This document shows, one piece after another, positions 7,463-15,580 of a DNA stretch of 17,832 bases. The translations under genes and the position numbers were made by a program. The DNA is from CAYRGG01 sp964423745 (GTDB lineage: Bacteria > Pseudomonadota > Gammaproteobacteria > Competibacterales > Competibacteraceae). Under the pieces are notes generated by a model, which did not search any database, was not told where the DNA came from, and saw only the letters and a list, made by a program, of their open reading frames with translations. Numbering within the stretch: the first letter of the stretch is position 1; every line of letters begins with the position of its first letter. The stretch spans positions 1-17,832 of the forward strand of contig CAYRGG010000068.1 of the NCBI GenBank assembly GCA_964423745.1, given 5' to 3'.

Positions 7463-8161
7463 GTGGTAGAAATGGTTAGGAAGACACCGAAGGTACCCCA
7501 TGCGCAACGTTACCTTGTGACGGGCATTTTAACCATCATACCTTTATGGATAACTTGGCTCATATTTGACTTCGTCTTCAGTCAATTGTCTAAGTTTGGC
7601 ATGCCTTGGGTACGTGCATTTTCCGGGCAAATTCGAGACGATTCACCTTATTTGGCCAGATTGTTGTTAAATCCGTTATTGCAAGATCTCGTGGCTGTGC
7701 TGATTACCTTAATCTGCTTATATGTACTGGGCTGGATGGTGAGTCGTGTGGTGGGCAGACGTATCATTGGCGCCATTGAGTCTGCCCTCAATCGTTTACC
7801 CTTAGTACAAATCGTGTATGGCTCGACAAAAAAACTCATTTCAGCATTACAGCAAAAACCGGATAATGTTCAGCGAGTTGTCTTGATTGCCTTCCCATCA
7901 CCGGAGATGAAGGTGGTAGGCTTTGTGACCCGCACCTTAGTGGACAAGGATAATGGTATAGAATTGGCCGCTGTTTATGTGCCTACGACGCCTAATCCAA
8001 CCTCTGGGTATTTAGAAATAGTACCCGTAGACCGACTCATTCCTACCGATTGGACCATCGATGAGGCCATGAGCTTTATTATCTCTGGCGGCGCTGTGGC
8101 ACCTCAGGAGGTACCTTACAGCAATCCCATCAACACCCAGGATACTTCTAGATCGGCATGA
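7463..8161 (+). CDS. DUF502 family membrane protein
   Basis: A 232-residue inner-membrane protein of the uncharacterised DUF502 family. Two membrane segments are visible at about 17-39 (YLVTGILTIIPLWITWLIF) and 74-95. A soluble C-terminal part carries the family signature VPTTPNPTSGYLEIVP at 173-188. RLPLVQIVYGSTKKL at 111-125 is also typical. The start is uncertain: GTG at 7463 is the upstream choice, while an in-frame ATG at 7472 would shorten the protein by three residues; neither has a good Shine-Dalgarno sequence. It lies 293 bases after the previous stop, past a terminator, and 168 bases before the ATPase gene, so it probably has its own promoter, though none is obvious. Function is unknown. 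Confidence 0.92.
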   Translation: MVEMVRKTPKVPHAQRYLVTGILTIIPLWITWLIFDFVFSQLSKFGMPWVRAFSGQIRDDSPYLARLLLNPLLQDLVAVLITLICLYVLGWMVSRVVGRRIIGAIESALNRLPLVQIVYGSTKKLISALQQKPDNVQRVVLIAFPSPEMKVVGFVTRTLVDKDNGIELAAVYVPTTPNPTSGYLEIVPVDRLIPTDWTIDEAMSFIISGGAVAPQEVPYSNPINTQDTSRSA

Positions 8162-8329
8162 TATATGCTTAAACTCTAGGATGAAAACACCTCGAAATCC
8201 CTTGTTGTCTAGCGAGAAGGCAATTTTATCCTAGCATGACGGTCATTCACCCTTACCAAAAACATCGTGAGCGACAAAAAAATGACTTTGTAGGGTGTAT
8301 TTTGTAACGCCAAAGAGGACTCAACAAGC

Positions 8330-10282
8330 ATGGCCATTGGAAGAAAGGCTGGGCAAACCCACCACGCGACACACACAGCAGATCCAGATAGGGAACCTTC
8401 CTCGGGCACCCGAGCAGCCGCCGAGACGGGCTCGGAAATCGCGCAAATTCTGATTCATGAAGGCATATTGAGCTGGGAGAAACTGCATTACGCCAAACGA
8501 GTAAGGGAAAAGCTCGCGTCCCAGCGCTCTGTTTTGGCCATTCTTAAAGAACTAGGCTATGTGAGCGAAGAGCAGCAACGGGCTACGTTACGGAAACACC
8601 AGGTTTCGATTCGTCTGGGGGCTCTGTTGGTGGAGCTAGGCTATCTGCAGCAAGGGGATTTGCGGGCAGCCCTGGCATTACAGAAGGAAACCGGTAACGG
8701 CAAAAAGCTCGGCGAGATACTGCTGGAACACGGCTTTATCGAAGAGTCTCGTCTTATCCAGGTACTTTCCGACCAACTGGGTTTCGCCAATATCGAACCC
8801 GAATTCGCTATGCTTGATAAGCAATTGCTCCAACGTATCACGCCTCGTTGGTGTCGACAGTACAATTTAATTCCTTTACGGATGGAAGATGACAATGTAC
8901 TCATCGCTTTTGCTGACCCGCTAGACCGCAAAGCCCGTCAAGAAGCCACCCAAATCTTTGCTGCTAACATAATCCCCTATATTGCCTCGCGCCGCTCCAT
9001 CCATGAAGCGATTGCTGCTTTTGAACGGCAATTTAAACTGTCATCTTCGCAAAAGGATGTGGTTGAAACGGGGGTTATCGATTTAGTCAACAGCATTATT
9101 ATGGATGCCCTGGAAGCGGAAGCCAGCGATATTCATATAGAACCCATGCAGGAGCAGTTACGGGTCCGTTTTCGCCGGGATGGCGTACTGACCCTACATA
9201 AGAATTTTGATAAACGATTAGGGTTAGCCGTGGCCAGCCGTCTTAAGGTCTTAGCAAGAGCAGATATCGCCGAAAAACGCCGTCATCAAGACGGTAGAAT
9301 AGTCTTTGAACACACTAAGACAGGCCAGCTTATCGATCTGCGGGCCTCTTTTTACGTCACCCTGCACGGCGAGAAAATTGTGTTGCGCCTGCTGCGTAAA
9401 AACCAATTGCTTTCTCTCGATGGCATTGGTTTTTTTCCACGGATGTTAAAACGATTTTATCACGATGGGCTGGATATACCCTCTGGTGTTATTTTAATCA
9501 CTGGACCGACGGGTACCGGTAAAACCACCACTTTATATGGCTGCGTGAATTATCTAAACAACATCGACCGTAGCATCATTACCGCCGAAGATCCGGTGGA
9601 ATATATGATCGATGGCGTCACTCAGTGTTCTATGAATCCAAAAATCGATGTGACCTTCGAAACCACCCTGCCCTATATAATCCGCCAGGACCCAGATGTG
9701 ATTGTAATAGGTGAAATACGGGATAATTTCTCGGCAGACGCCGCTATTCAAGCCGCTTTAACTGGCCATAAAGTACTTACTACGTTCCATACGGAAGACA
9801 CGGTGGGTAGCTTACTGCGGTTGATGAATATGGACATCGAGACATTTCTTATCGCCTCGACGGTGGTGGCTGTGGTTTCTCAACGCTTAGTGCGAAAACT
9901 GTGCCCCCATTGCGCTGAACCTTATCGTCCTACGCCTGGGGATTTGCAGCGCCTTGGTTATATGCCAACTGATTTAGGTAACGCTGAGTTTAAAAATAGC
10001 GTGGGATGCCGCCAGTGCCGCTACATGGGTTATAAAGGACGCATTGGCGTGTTTGAACTCTTGATACTCGATGAACTGGTAAAAGACGCTATCTTACAAA
10101 AGAAAACGTCCTATGAAATTCGACGCATCTGTTTGGAAAGTACTGGTATGGTCACGTTATTGGAAGATGGCATCGCCAAAGCTGCTAGGGGCGCGACCAC
10201 GGTATCCGAAGTACTCCGTCATCTGCCACGCCTCAGCAAACCCCGCCCGTTAAGTGAAATTAAGCGTCATTTAGGACTTTGA
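8330..10282 (+). CDS. Orphan GspE/PilB-family ATPase with N-terminal MshEN region
   Basis: A 650-residue cytoplasmic hexameric-type ATPase of the GspE/PulE/PilB superfamily, which powers type II secretion or type IV pilus assembly. After a variable 34-residue N-terminus, residues 35-90 look like a degenerate MshEN repeat and 91-155 a canonical one (IRLGALLVELG, then KKLGEILLEHG), the module that binds c-di-GMP in MshE. The core has EASDIHIEP at 264-272, Walker A GPTGTGKTT at 392-400, the Asp/Glu box ITAEDPVEY near 417-425, Walker B DVIVIGEIRD at 456-465 and the His box GHKVLTTFHTED at 479-490. Four cysteines (525, 528, 560, 563) form the GspE-type zinc site. AGAGGA at 8314-8319 is its ribosome site. 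No secretin, pseudopilin or GspF-like gene is adjacent, so the machine it serves is unknown. Confidence 0.92.
   Translation: MAIGRKAGQTHHATHTADPDREPSSGTRAAAETGSEIAQILIHEGILSWEKLHYAKRVREKLASQRSVLAILKELGYVSEEQQRATLRKHQVSIRLGALLVELGYLQQGDLRAALALQKETGNGKKLGEILLEHGFIEESRLIQVLSDQLGFANIEPEFAMLDKQLLQRITPRWCRQYNLIPLRMEDDNVLIAFADPLDRKARQEATQIFAANIIPYIASRRSIHEAIAAFERQFKLSSSQKDVVETGVIDLVNSIIMDALEAEASDIHIEPMQEQLRVRFRRDGVLTLHKNFDKRLGLAVASRLKVLARADIAEKRRHQDGRIVFEHTKTGQLIDLRASFYVTLHGEKIVLRLLRKNQLLSLDGIGFFPRMLKRFYHDGLDIPSGVILITGPTGTGKTTTLYGCVNYLNNIDRSIITAEDPVEYMIDGVTQCSMNPKIDVTFETTLPYIIRQDPDVIVIGEIRDNFSADAAIQAALTGHKVLTTFHTEDTVGSLLRLMNMDIETFLIASTVVAVVSQRLVRKLCPHCAEPYRPTPGDLQRLGYMPTDLGNAEFKNSVGCRQCRYMGYKGRIGVFELLILDELVKDAILQKKTSYEIRRICLESTGMVTLLEDGIAKAARGATTVSEVLRHLPRLSKPRPLSEIKRHLGL
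10273..10276 (+). promoter_or_regulatory. Ribosome binding site for the HDOD gene
   Basis: AGGA, inside the last codons of the ATPase gene, lies 8 bases before the ATG at 10285. A TTG at 10279 is in frame but too close to this site, so the ATG two bases after the ATPase stop is preferred. The arrangement suggests translational coupling. Confidence 0.55.
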
Positions 10283-10284
10283 CC

Positions 10285-11136
10285 ATGATCCAAGAGCAAT
10301 CCCTACAAGACCTCATTATTGAAGAAGTAACCTCCAATCGCGTAGAGCTACCTGTATTTCATCCGGTGGCTTTGAAACTTCAGTATATCGCAAGTGACGA
10401 AAATATAAGCGTTGCCGACATCGAAGCTATTTTGATGGAAGACCAAGCTTTAGCGAGCCAAGTACTACGTATGGCAAACTCTGCTTTTTTTAAAGGTCTA
10501 CACACCATCACCACCATCCGCAAAGCCATTATCCGGCTTGGGCTGCAACAGGTTGCCAATTTAGCCATGGCTGCTTCGCAACGCAGTGCCTATTCCACAG
10601 ATAATACCCTACTTCACGACTATTTAGAAAAACTCTGGCAACACGCCTTTGCATCCGCTATGGGGAGTCGCTGGATAGCCGAACGATGCGGCTTCCCCCA
10701 TGAGGCCGACAGCGCTTTTTTAGCAGGATTACTCCACAACATCGGTAAACTGGCCATCGTAAAGATTTTTGAAGAATTATGCGCACAAAAAAAAATTACC
10801 GCGCTCTCGGATACCGTGATGTTTGAGGTTTTAGAAAGTCCTTTGCATACAGAACAGGGGTATCGACTGATGACCCAATGGAATTTACCACAACCCTATT
10901 GCGTGATAGCGCGGGACCACCATAACACCCATTGGGATAGCAATAATAATTTGCTAGTCATCGTTCGCCTCGTGGATCAAGCCTGTCGGAAAATCGGTCT
11001 CGGCATAAACCCTGACTCAACGATCATCCCGGCCATGACTCCTGAAGCCCACAGTCTAGGTCTGACTGAAATACAATTGGCAGAATTAGAGATTGCGTTA
11101 GAAGATACCTGCCAACTGCAAGCCCTTGCCTGCTAA
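10285..11136 (+). CDS. HDOD domain protein
   Basis: A 283-residue soluble signalling-type protein consisting of one HDOD domain (about 15-215) plus a helical tail. HDOD domains are non-catalytic relatives of HD phosphohydrolases, found in regulators of second-messenger, chemotaxis and pilus pathways. Visible features are LPVFHPVALKLQ at 22-33, ILMEDQALASQVLRMANSAFF at 49-69, TIRKAIIRLGLQQVANLA at 77-94 and FLAGLLHNIGKLAI at 145-158. At the usual HD position the pair is His151-Asn152, so metal-dependent hydrolysis is unlikely. No output domain is fused to it. It starts 2 bases after the ATPase stop and ends 11 bases before the MscK-type gene, which argues for one transcript and a functional tie to the ATPase. 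Confidence 0.9.
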   Translation: MIQEQSLQDLIIEEVTSNRVELPVFHPVALKLQYIASDENISVADIEAILMEDQALASQVLRMANSAFFKGLHTITTIRKAIIRLGLQQVANLAMAASQRSAYSTDNTLLHDYLEKLWQHAFASAMGSRWIAERCGFPHEADSAFLAGLLHNIGKLAIVKIFEELCAQKKITALSDTVMFEVLESPLHTEQGYRLMTQWNLPQPYCVIARDHHNTHWDSNNNLLVIVRLVDQACRKIGLGINPDSTIIPAMTPEAHSLGLTEIQLAELEIALEDTCQLQALAC

Positions 11137-11147
11137 TTGAAACAATC

Positions 11148-14100
11148 ATGTTACGGTGTTTGCTTATATCAAGAACAACTTGTATCCGGATTAAACCGCT
11201 TAACTGCTTAGGTAACTTTTGGCCTGGGTTACGGTTTTGCTTTTTGCTGCTTGGGATATTTTTTATAACTATCCTAAGCGCTGCAGTTTTCGCGCAATCA
11301 CTCTCACCCTCGGCGACGCCCATTGATTCCAACCATGTTCCCTCACCTACGCAGGAACAAATACAATCCCAAATCGATGCTCTGATTGAGGATACTGGCC
11401 TGTCTGCGAAGGACAGTGACCAAATCCTGGAGTTGTATCGTGACGCACTGAAGCAATTACGCAGCGCCGAGACCTATGCAGCTTCTGCGACAAACTACCG
11501 ACAAGCCCAGACCAACGCTGGGGCTGAGACGCGACGACTTCAGGAATTACTGAGTCGAGCCCAAACCCCCTCCGTCACGATAAATACCGACGCTCCCCTT
11601 GCATCCCTTGAAGGGCAACTCACCGAGGCGCGGATTCGTCTCATGGAACTGCAAAATCGTGCAACTGGGTTGGAGCAACTGGTCAGTCAACAGCAGGCAC
11701 GACCTGATAAAGCCCGTAGCGAGCTAGCCAGTGCGCAACGTATGTTACGGGAAACAGAACAAGCACTACAAAACTTTGTCATGGCAGACGATAGTCAACC
11801 GTTGGCTAAGGCGAAACAGGTAACATTAGCGGCTGGCCGACAGGCTCTTGATCAGCAAATTACCATGCTTGAGCAAGAGCTATCTAGTTACGATACTCGT
11901 TTGGCGCTGCTTAACCTGCAACAAACGCTAACGACCCGGCGGTTAGTCAATGCAGAAACCCGGCTGACGGAGCTACAAAATCTAACTAATGCCAAGCGCC
12001 GTAACAAAGCTCAAGCAACCGTAGAGCAGATTAGAAAAAGCGCTCAAAGGGCAGCCGATCAACCCAACATTGTGCGCGAGGTGGCTGACGCCAACGCCGC
12101 TTTAAGCCGACGTTTAGCGGGCATCATCGACTATATCGATGAGGTTAATAAACAACAAGTCGATTTGATTCAGCAGCTAAAAACCCTGCAGCAGCGCCGT
12201 CAAAGCATCCAGCGGCAGCTGGAAATTACCGCTGGGGTAAGCAATGCTTTAGGGCCGGTTTTACTGCGGGAAAGCCGTAATTTACCGGATGTACGCGGTT
12301 ACTTAAGAGGCGTTGATGAATTGGAAAGGCGCATTGCAGACGCTCGCTTACAACAGTTTCATGTGGATGAACGACGCCGTAACGCAGTCAGTGTTGATAA
12401 TAAGCTGGGTCAATTAATGCATAGCGTAAACGCTGTCGAAACAGCTGTCCAAAAAAAGCGCTTAAGGGAGGAATTACGTAAGCTACTTCTCGAACAAGGA
12501 CAATTGTTAGAGCAGATCCATGGCAGTTATGGCAGCTATATCGAACAGCTAAACAATTTGCATGAATTTCGCCGCCGACTGATAGAAGAGACCCACCAAT
12601 ACGATGCCCTGCTCGATGAAAAACTGTTTTGGATCGCCAACAATCAACGCATCAACCTACGCTGGTTTGCAGATTTCCAGACTGCCTTGTACCGCTTCTT
12701 TTTTATAGCGCCTTGGCATCGGGTAAGCAAAGATCTTCTCCAGGGCGTTGTTACTAAGCCTGGTCTCACTATGCTGATTTTATTGCTAACCTTTGGCTTG
12801 TTTCGCTACGGACAACCTTTGCGCAGACGGCTTGAAGGCATGGCTAGCCACCTGGGCAAGGTCACCCGCGACCGGGTTTTATTCACCCATGAAGCACTAG
12901 TTATTACGGTTTTATTGAGTCTGCCTTGGGCATTGTTAATGGGACTCGCCGGTTGGTTGCTGCTGGTTCAAAATGGGGATTCAGCCTTTGTTGGATCGGT
13001 CGGTTACGGCCTTACTATAAGCGCGGTTTTTATATTTACCATCAGTGGACTGCGCCAACTTTGCCGAACTCAAGGGTTAGCGCGGTCACATTTCCGTTGG
13101 CCAGAACCCGCTTGCCAGCAACTTAGACGCTATCTGAACCGTTATTTTATCATCGCTCTGCCCTGTGTTTTTCTCGTCGCCATGACAGAACACTATGGCG
13201 ATGAACTCTATCGGCATACGCTAGGACGCTTTGCCTTTACCATTGGCTCTATTGCCCTAGCCGTCCTGCTGGGCCATGTGCTACATCCTAGTAAAGGCGT
13301 GCTCAAAGATTACTTGACGACATCGCGTAACTTGGCCTGGCGGTTACGTCATCTTTGGTACAGATTTGTGGTAGTCATCCCCATTGTCATGGTGTTTTTA
13401 GCCTTATTGGGATACTACTATACGGCCTTGCAGCTACAAGGTCGTTTTTTTGCCAGCGGTTGGCTGCTGGTAGGAGCCGTCATTGGGATTAGCCTCATAT
13501 TGCGCTGGCTACAAGTGGAACAGCGTCGGCTTGCTTGGACCCGAGCCCGGGCCAAACGAGAAGCCATGTTAGCGGCCCGAGCCAAGGAGGATCAAAGCAG
13601 TAGCGGAGAAAGCGTCCCAGAAGTTCTGGAAAGCGAGCTGATTGATTTAGAAACCATCAGTGATCAAAGCCTTGATCTACTACGTCTCTTGGCAACCCTC
13701 GCGTTAGGGGTAGGACTGTGGTTTACATGGCAGGATCTGCTACCTGCGCTCACAGTATTGAACGATGTCATCCTCTGGCAGCAGACGGTAAAAACCGAAA
13801 GCGGTGACGACATCATGTCCATTAGCCTAGGCAATTTAGGGACTGCACTAGCGTTACTGGGTTTAATTATATTCATCGCCCGTAACTTGCCAGGGCTATT
13901 AGAAATTGCGGTACTGCAGCGGTTTGCCATGGATGCGGGTAATCGTTATGCGGTGACTGCCATCACCCGTTATGCCATTACCATCATCGGTGTGCTGGTA
14001 GCGTTAAATATCATCGGGTTTGGTTGGGAAAAAGCTCAGTGGCTAGTGGCGGCCTTGAGTGTCGGCCTAGGCTTTGGTTTACAAGAAATATTCGCCAATT

Positions 14101-14675
14101 TTGTTTCTGGCATTATCATTTTGCTGGAACGTCCTGTTCGCGTCGGCGATGCTGTTACCTTGGAAAATTTTAGCGGTACAGTGACCCGGATCCGGATCCG
14201 CGCCACCACCATCACCGATTGGGATCGGAAAGAAATCGTCGTTCCCAATAAAACCTTTATCACAGGATCCCTCATCAACTGGTCCCTAAGCGACCCCATC
14301 ACCCGGATCGTAATTCCCGTACGTGTGGCTTATGGATCTGACACCACGCTGGTCCATAAGGTGCTTTTAGAAGTAGCCGAGTCAAACTCCATGGTACTGG
14401 ACGAACCAGGACCCACTGTGCTATTTCTCGAGTTTGGCGAGAGTTCTTTAAATTTTGAAGTACGCGTGTTTGTCCGACAAGTGGCTGATCGACTGCCGTC
14501 GACCCATGAACTCCATGACAGTATCCATCGAACCCTGGCTAAACACGGTATTGAAATTCCCTTCCCGCAACGAGATCTCCATATCCGTGATGTACACTAT
14601 AACGCCAGTCAGTCACCAAATAACCTGTTGAACAAGGGTGACAGTCGACCACCCTTTCCTCGCCCAGCCAGCTAA
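11148..14675 (+). CDS. Large MscK/YjeP-type mechanosensitive channel
   Basis: A 1175-residue inner-membrane channel of the large MscS family, opening under membrane tension to release solutes on hypo-osmotic shock. A long signal peptide ends near residue 50 (SAAVFAQS). Residues about 65-490 are a Gln/Arg/Glu-rich periplasmic coiled-coil region of the MscS_porin type. Roughly ten hydrophobic segments span 538-960, with a charged cytoplasmic loop at 790-840. The pore helix SVGLGFGLQEIFANFVSGII is at 971-990, and the beta domain follows (RPVRVGDAVTL, ITDWDRKEIVVPNKTFI), with the alpha/beta C-terminus to about 1145. Length fits E. coli MscK and YjeP (about 1100 residues). The pore segment resembles MscK, but MscM/YjeP cannot be excluded. 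No clear Shine-Dalgarno sequence precedes the ATG, which fits coupling to the HDOD gene 11 bases upstream. Confidence 0.92.
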   Translation: MLRCLLISRTTCIRIKPLNCLGNFWPGLRFCFLLLGIFFITILSAAVFAQSLSPSATPIDSNHVPSPTQEQIQSQIDALIEDTGLSAKDSDQILELYRDALKQLRSAETYAASATNYRQAQTNAGAETRRLQELLSRAQTPSVTINTDAPLASLEGQLTEARIRLMELQNRATGLEQLVSQQQARPDKARSELASAQRMLRETEQALQNFVMADDSQPLAKAKQVTLAAGRQALDQQITMLEQELSSYDTRLALLNLQQTLTTRRLVNAETRLTELQNLTNAKRRNKAQATVEQIRKSAQRAADQPNIVREVADANAALSRRLAGIIDYIDEVNKQQVDLIQQLKTLQQRRQSIQRQLEITAGVSNALGPVLLRESRNLPDVRGYLRGVDELERRIADARLQQFHVDERRRNAVSVDNKLGQLMHSVNAVETAVQKKRLREELRKLLLEQGQLLEQIHGSYGSYIEQLNNLHEFRRRLIEETHQYDALLDEKLFWIANNQRINLRWFADFQTALYRFFFIAPWHRVSKDLLQGVVTKPGLTMLILLLTFGLFRYGQPLRRRLEGMASHLGKVTRDRVLFTHEALVITVLLSLPWALLMGLAGWLLLVQNGDSAFVGSVGYGLTISAVFIFTISGLRQLCRTQGLARSHFRWPEPACQQLRRYLNRYFIIALPCVFLVAMTEHYGDELYRHTLGRFAFTIGSIALAVLLGHVLHPSKGVLKDYLTTSRNLAWRLRHLWYRFVVVIPIVMVFLALLGYYYTALQLQGRFFASGWLLVGAVIGISLILRWLQVEQRRLAWTRARAKREAMLAARAKEDQSSSGESVPEVLESELIDLETISDQSLDLLRLLATLALGVGLWFTWQDLLPALTVLNDVILWQQTVKTESGDDIMSISLGNLGTALALLGLIIFIARNLPGLLEIAVLQRFAMDAGNRYAVTAITRYAITIIGVLVALNIIGFGWEKAQWLVAALSVGLGFGLQEIFANFVSGIIILLERPVRVGDAVTLENFSGTVTRIRIRATTITDWDRKEIVVPNKTFITGSLINWSLSDPITRIVIPVRVAYGSDTTLVHKVLLEVAESNSMVLDEPGPTVLFLEFGESSLNFEVRVFVRQVADRLPSTHELHDSIHRTLAKHGIEIPFPQRDLHIRDVHYNASQSPNNLLNKGDSRPPFPRPAS

Positions 14676-14693
14676 CATTTTTAAAATGGATCA

Positions 14694-14796
14694 GGACTAT
14701 CGCTGCTCGTTCCAGAAGACGCCGTAAATACCTCCATGTAGACTTGACTGCGGCCATCCAGGCCGCAGACACTTCTTTCACGAGCAGCAACAGTCC
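14694..14796. repeat. 103-bp nested palindromic element
   Basis: The outer arms GGACTATCGCTGCTCGT (14694-14710) and ACGAGCAGCAACAGTCC (14780-14796) pair at 15 of 17 positions, with nine contiguous. Inside are a 5-bp pair (AGAAG 14714-14718 with CTTCT 14772-14776) and a strong central hairpin, CTGCGGCC-ATCCA-GGCCGCAG (14748-14768). No T-run follows, so it is not a standard terminator. Its organisation resembles larger dispersed palindromes or small MITEs of gammaproteobacteria; I recall related GCGGCCATCCA-type repeats but could not search. It fills most of the gap between the MscK-type and ComB-like genes. Confidence 0.7.
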
Positions 14797-14839
14797 TATT
14801 TTTGAGTAAGGCATAAAGATTATACAGCGAGATCATCTA

Positions 14840-15532
14840 ATGCATATTGAGAGACTTTCCTTGCGAGAAGGGGCCCAAAACGCCCAGGGCGTCACCGTTA
14901 TTATCGATGTTTTTAGGGCTTTTACCTGTGAACCCCTGATGTATCACTTCGGGGCTACCAAGGTTATGCTGGAGGCTGACATTGATAGGTGTTTACAGCA
15001 CCAAGGCCAATGCCTGTTGGTGGGTGAAAAAAATGAAAAACCCATTGAAGGCTTTGACATGATTAATTCACCACACCTGATTATGGCCAAGGGACATGCT
15101 TTTTTCCAAGGTAAAAGCGTCATCCACCGCAGTACGTCCGGGGTTACAGGCGCCGTTAATGCTTTAAAGCAAGCCGATGAGGTTTTGCTCGCTTCTTTTG
15201 TCAATGCTCAAGCTACTGCACGCTATATCCGTCACACCAAGCCAAGCCATGTGAGTATTGTGGCCATGGGTATTCTGTCCAGCCAACCGGCCCCGGAAGA
15301 CGAACGCTGCGGCGACTATATCGAAAGCTTATTAACGGGTAAGCCCTATGACCATGTGGCGGCTATCAAAGAAATTTTGGCCCACGAGACAGGACAAAAG
15401 TTCTTGCGGGGAGATAAGGTTTTTCTGCCTTCAGAAGATGCGGCGATTTGCATCCAGCGAGACTTGTTTGACTTTGTTTTGCGTGCCGAACGAGACGGTG
15501 ATTTAGTAGTGGCGAGAAAGTTAACGCTGTAA
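14840..15532 (+). CDS. comB: ComB-family 2-phosphosulfolactate phosphatase-like protein
   Basis: A 230-residue soluble protein of the ComB family, whose archaeal founder removes phosphate from 2-phosphosulfolactate in coenzyme M biosynthesis (Mg2+-dependent). Conserved blocks are present in order: VIIDVFRAFT at 20-29, VGEKNEKPIEGFDMINSP at 61-78, HRSTSGVTGA at 96-105, LASFVNAQATARYI at 117-130 and the acidic APEDERCGDYI at 151-161. Length matches the family. The start ATG at 14840 has only a weak purine-rich stretch (GCGAGA) before it. Bacterial homologues are widespread, and no ComA- or ComC-like gene is visible here, so the true substrate may differ. It stands alone, separated from upstream genes by the 103-bp palindrome and convergent with the Res-like gene. 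Confidence 0.85.
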   Translation: MHIERLSLREGAQNAQGVTVIIDVFRAFTCEPLMYHFGATKVMLEADIDRCLQHQGQCLLVGEKNEKPIEGFDMINSPHLIMAKGHAFFQGKSVIHRSTSGVTGAVNALKQADEVLLASFVNAQATARYIRHTKPSHVSIVAMGILSSQPAPEDERCGDYIESLLTGKPYDHVAAIKEILAHETGQKFLRGDKVFLPSEDAAICIQRDLFDFVLRAERDGDLVVARKLTL

Positions 15533-15580
15533 TTTCTATGGTTTGGATACTTTTAAATACATAAAATTAAAAAGGCTTTT

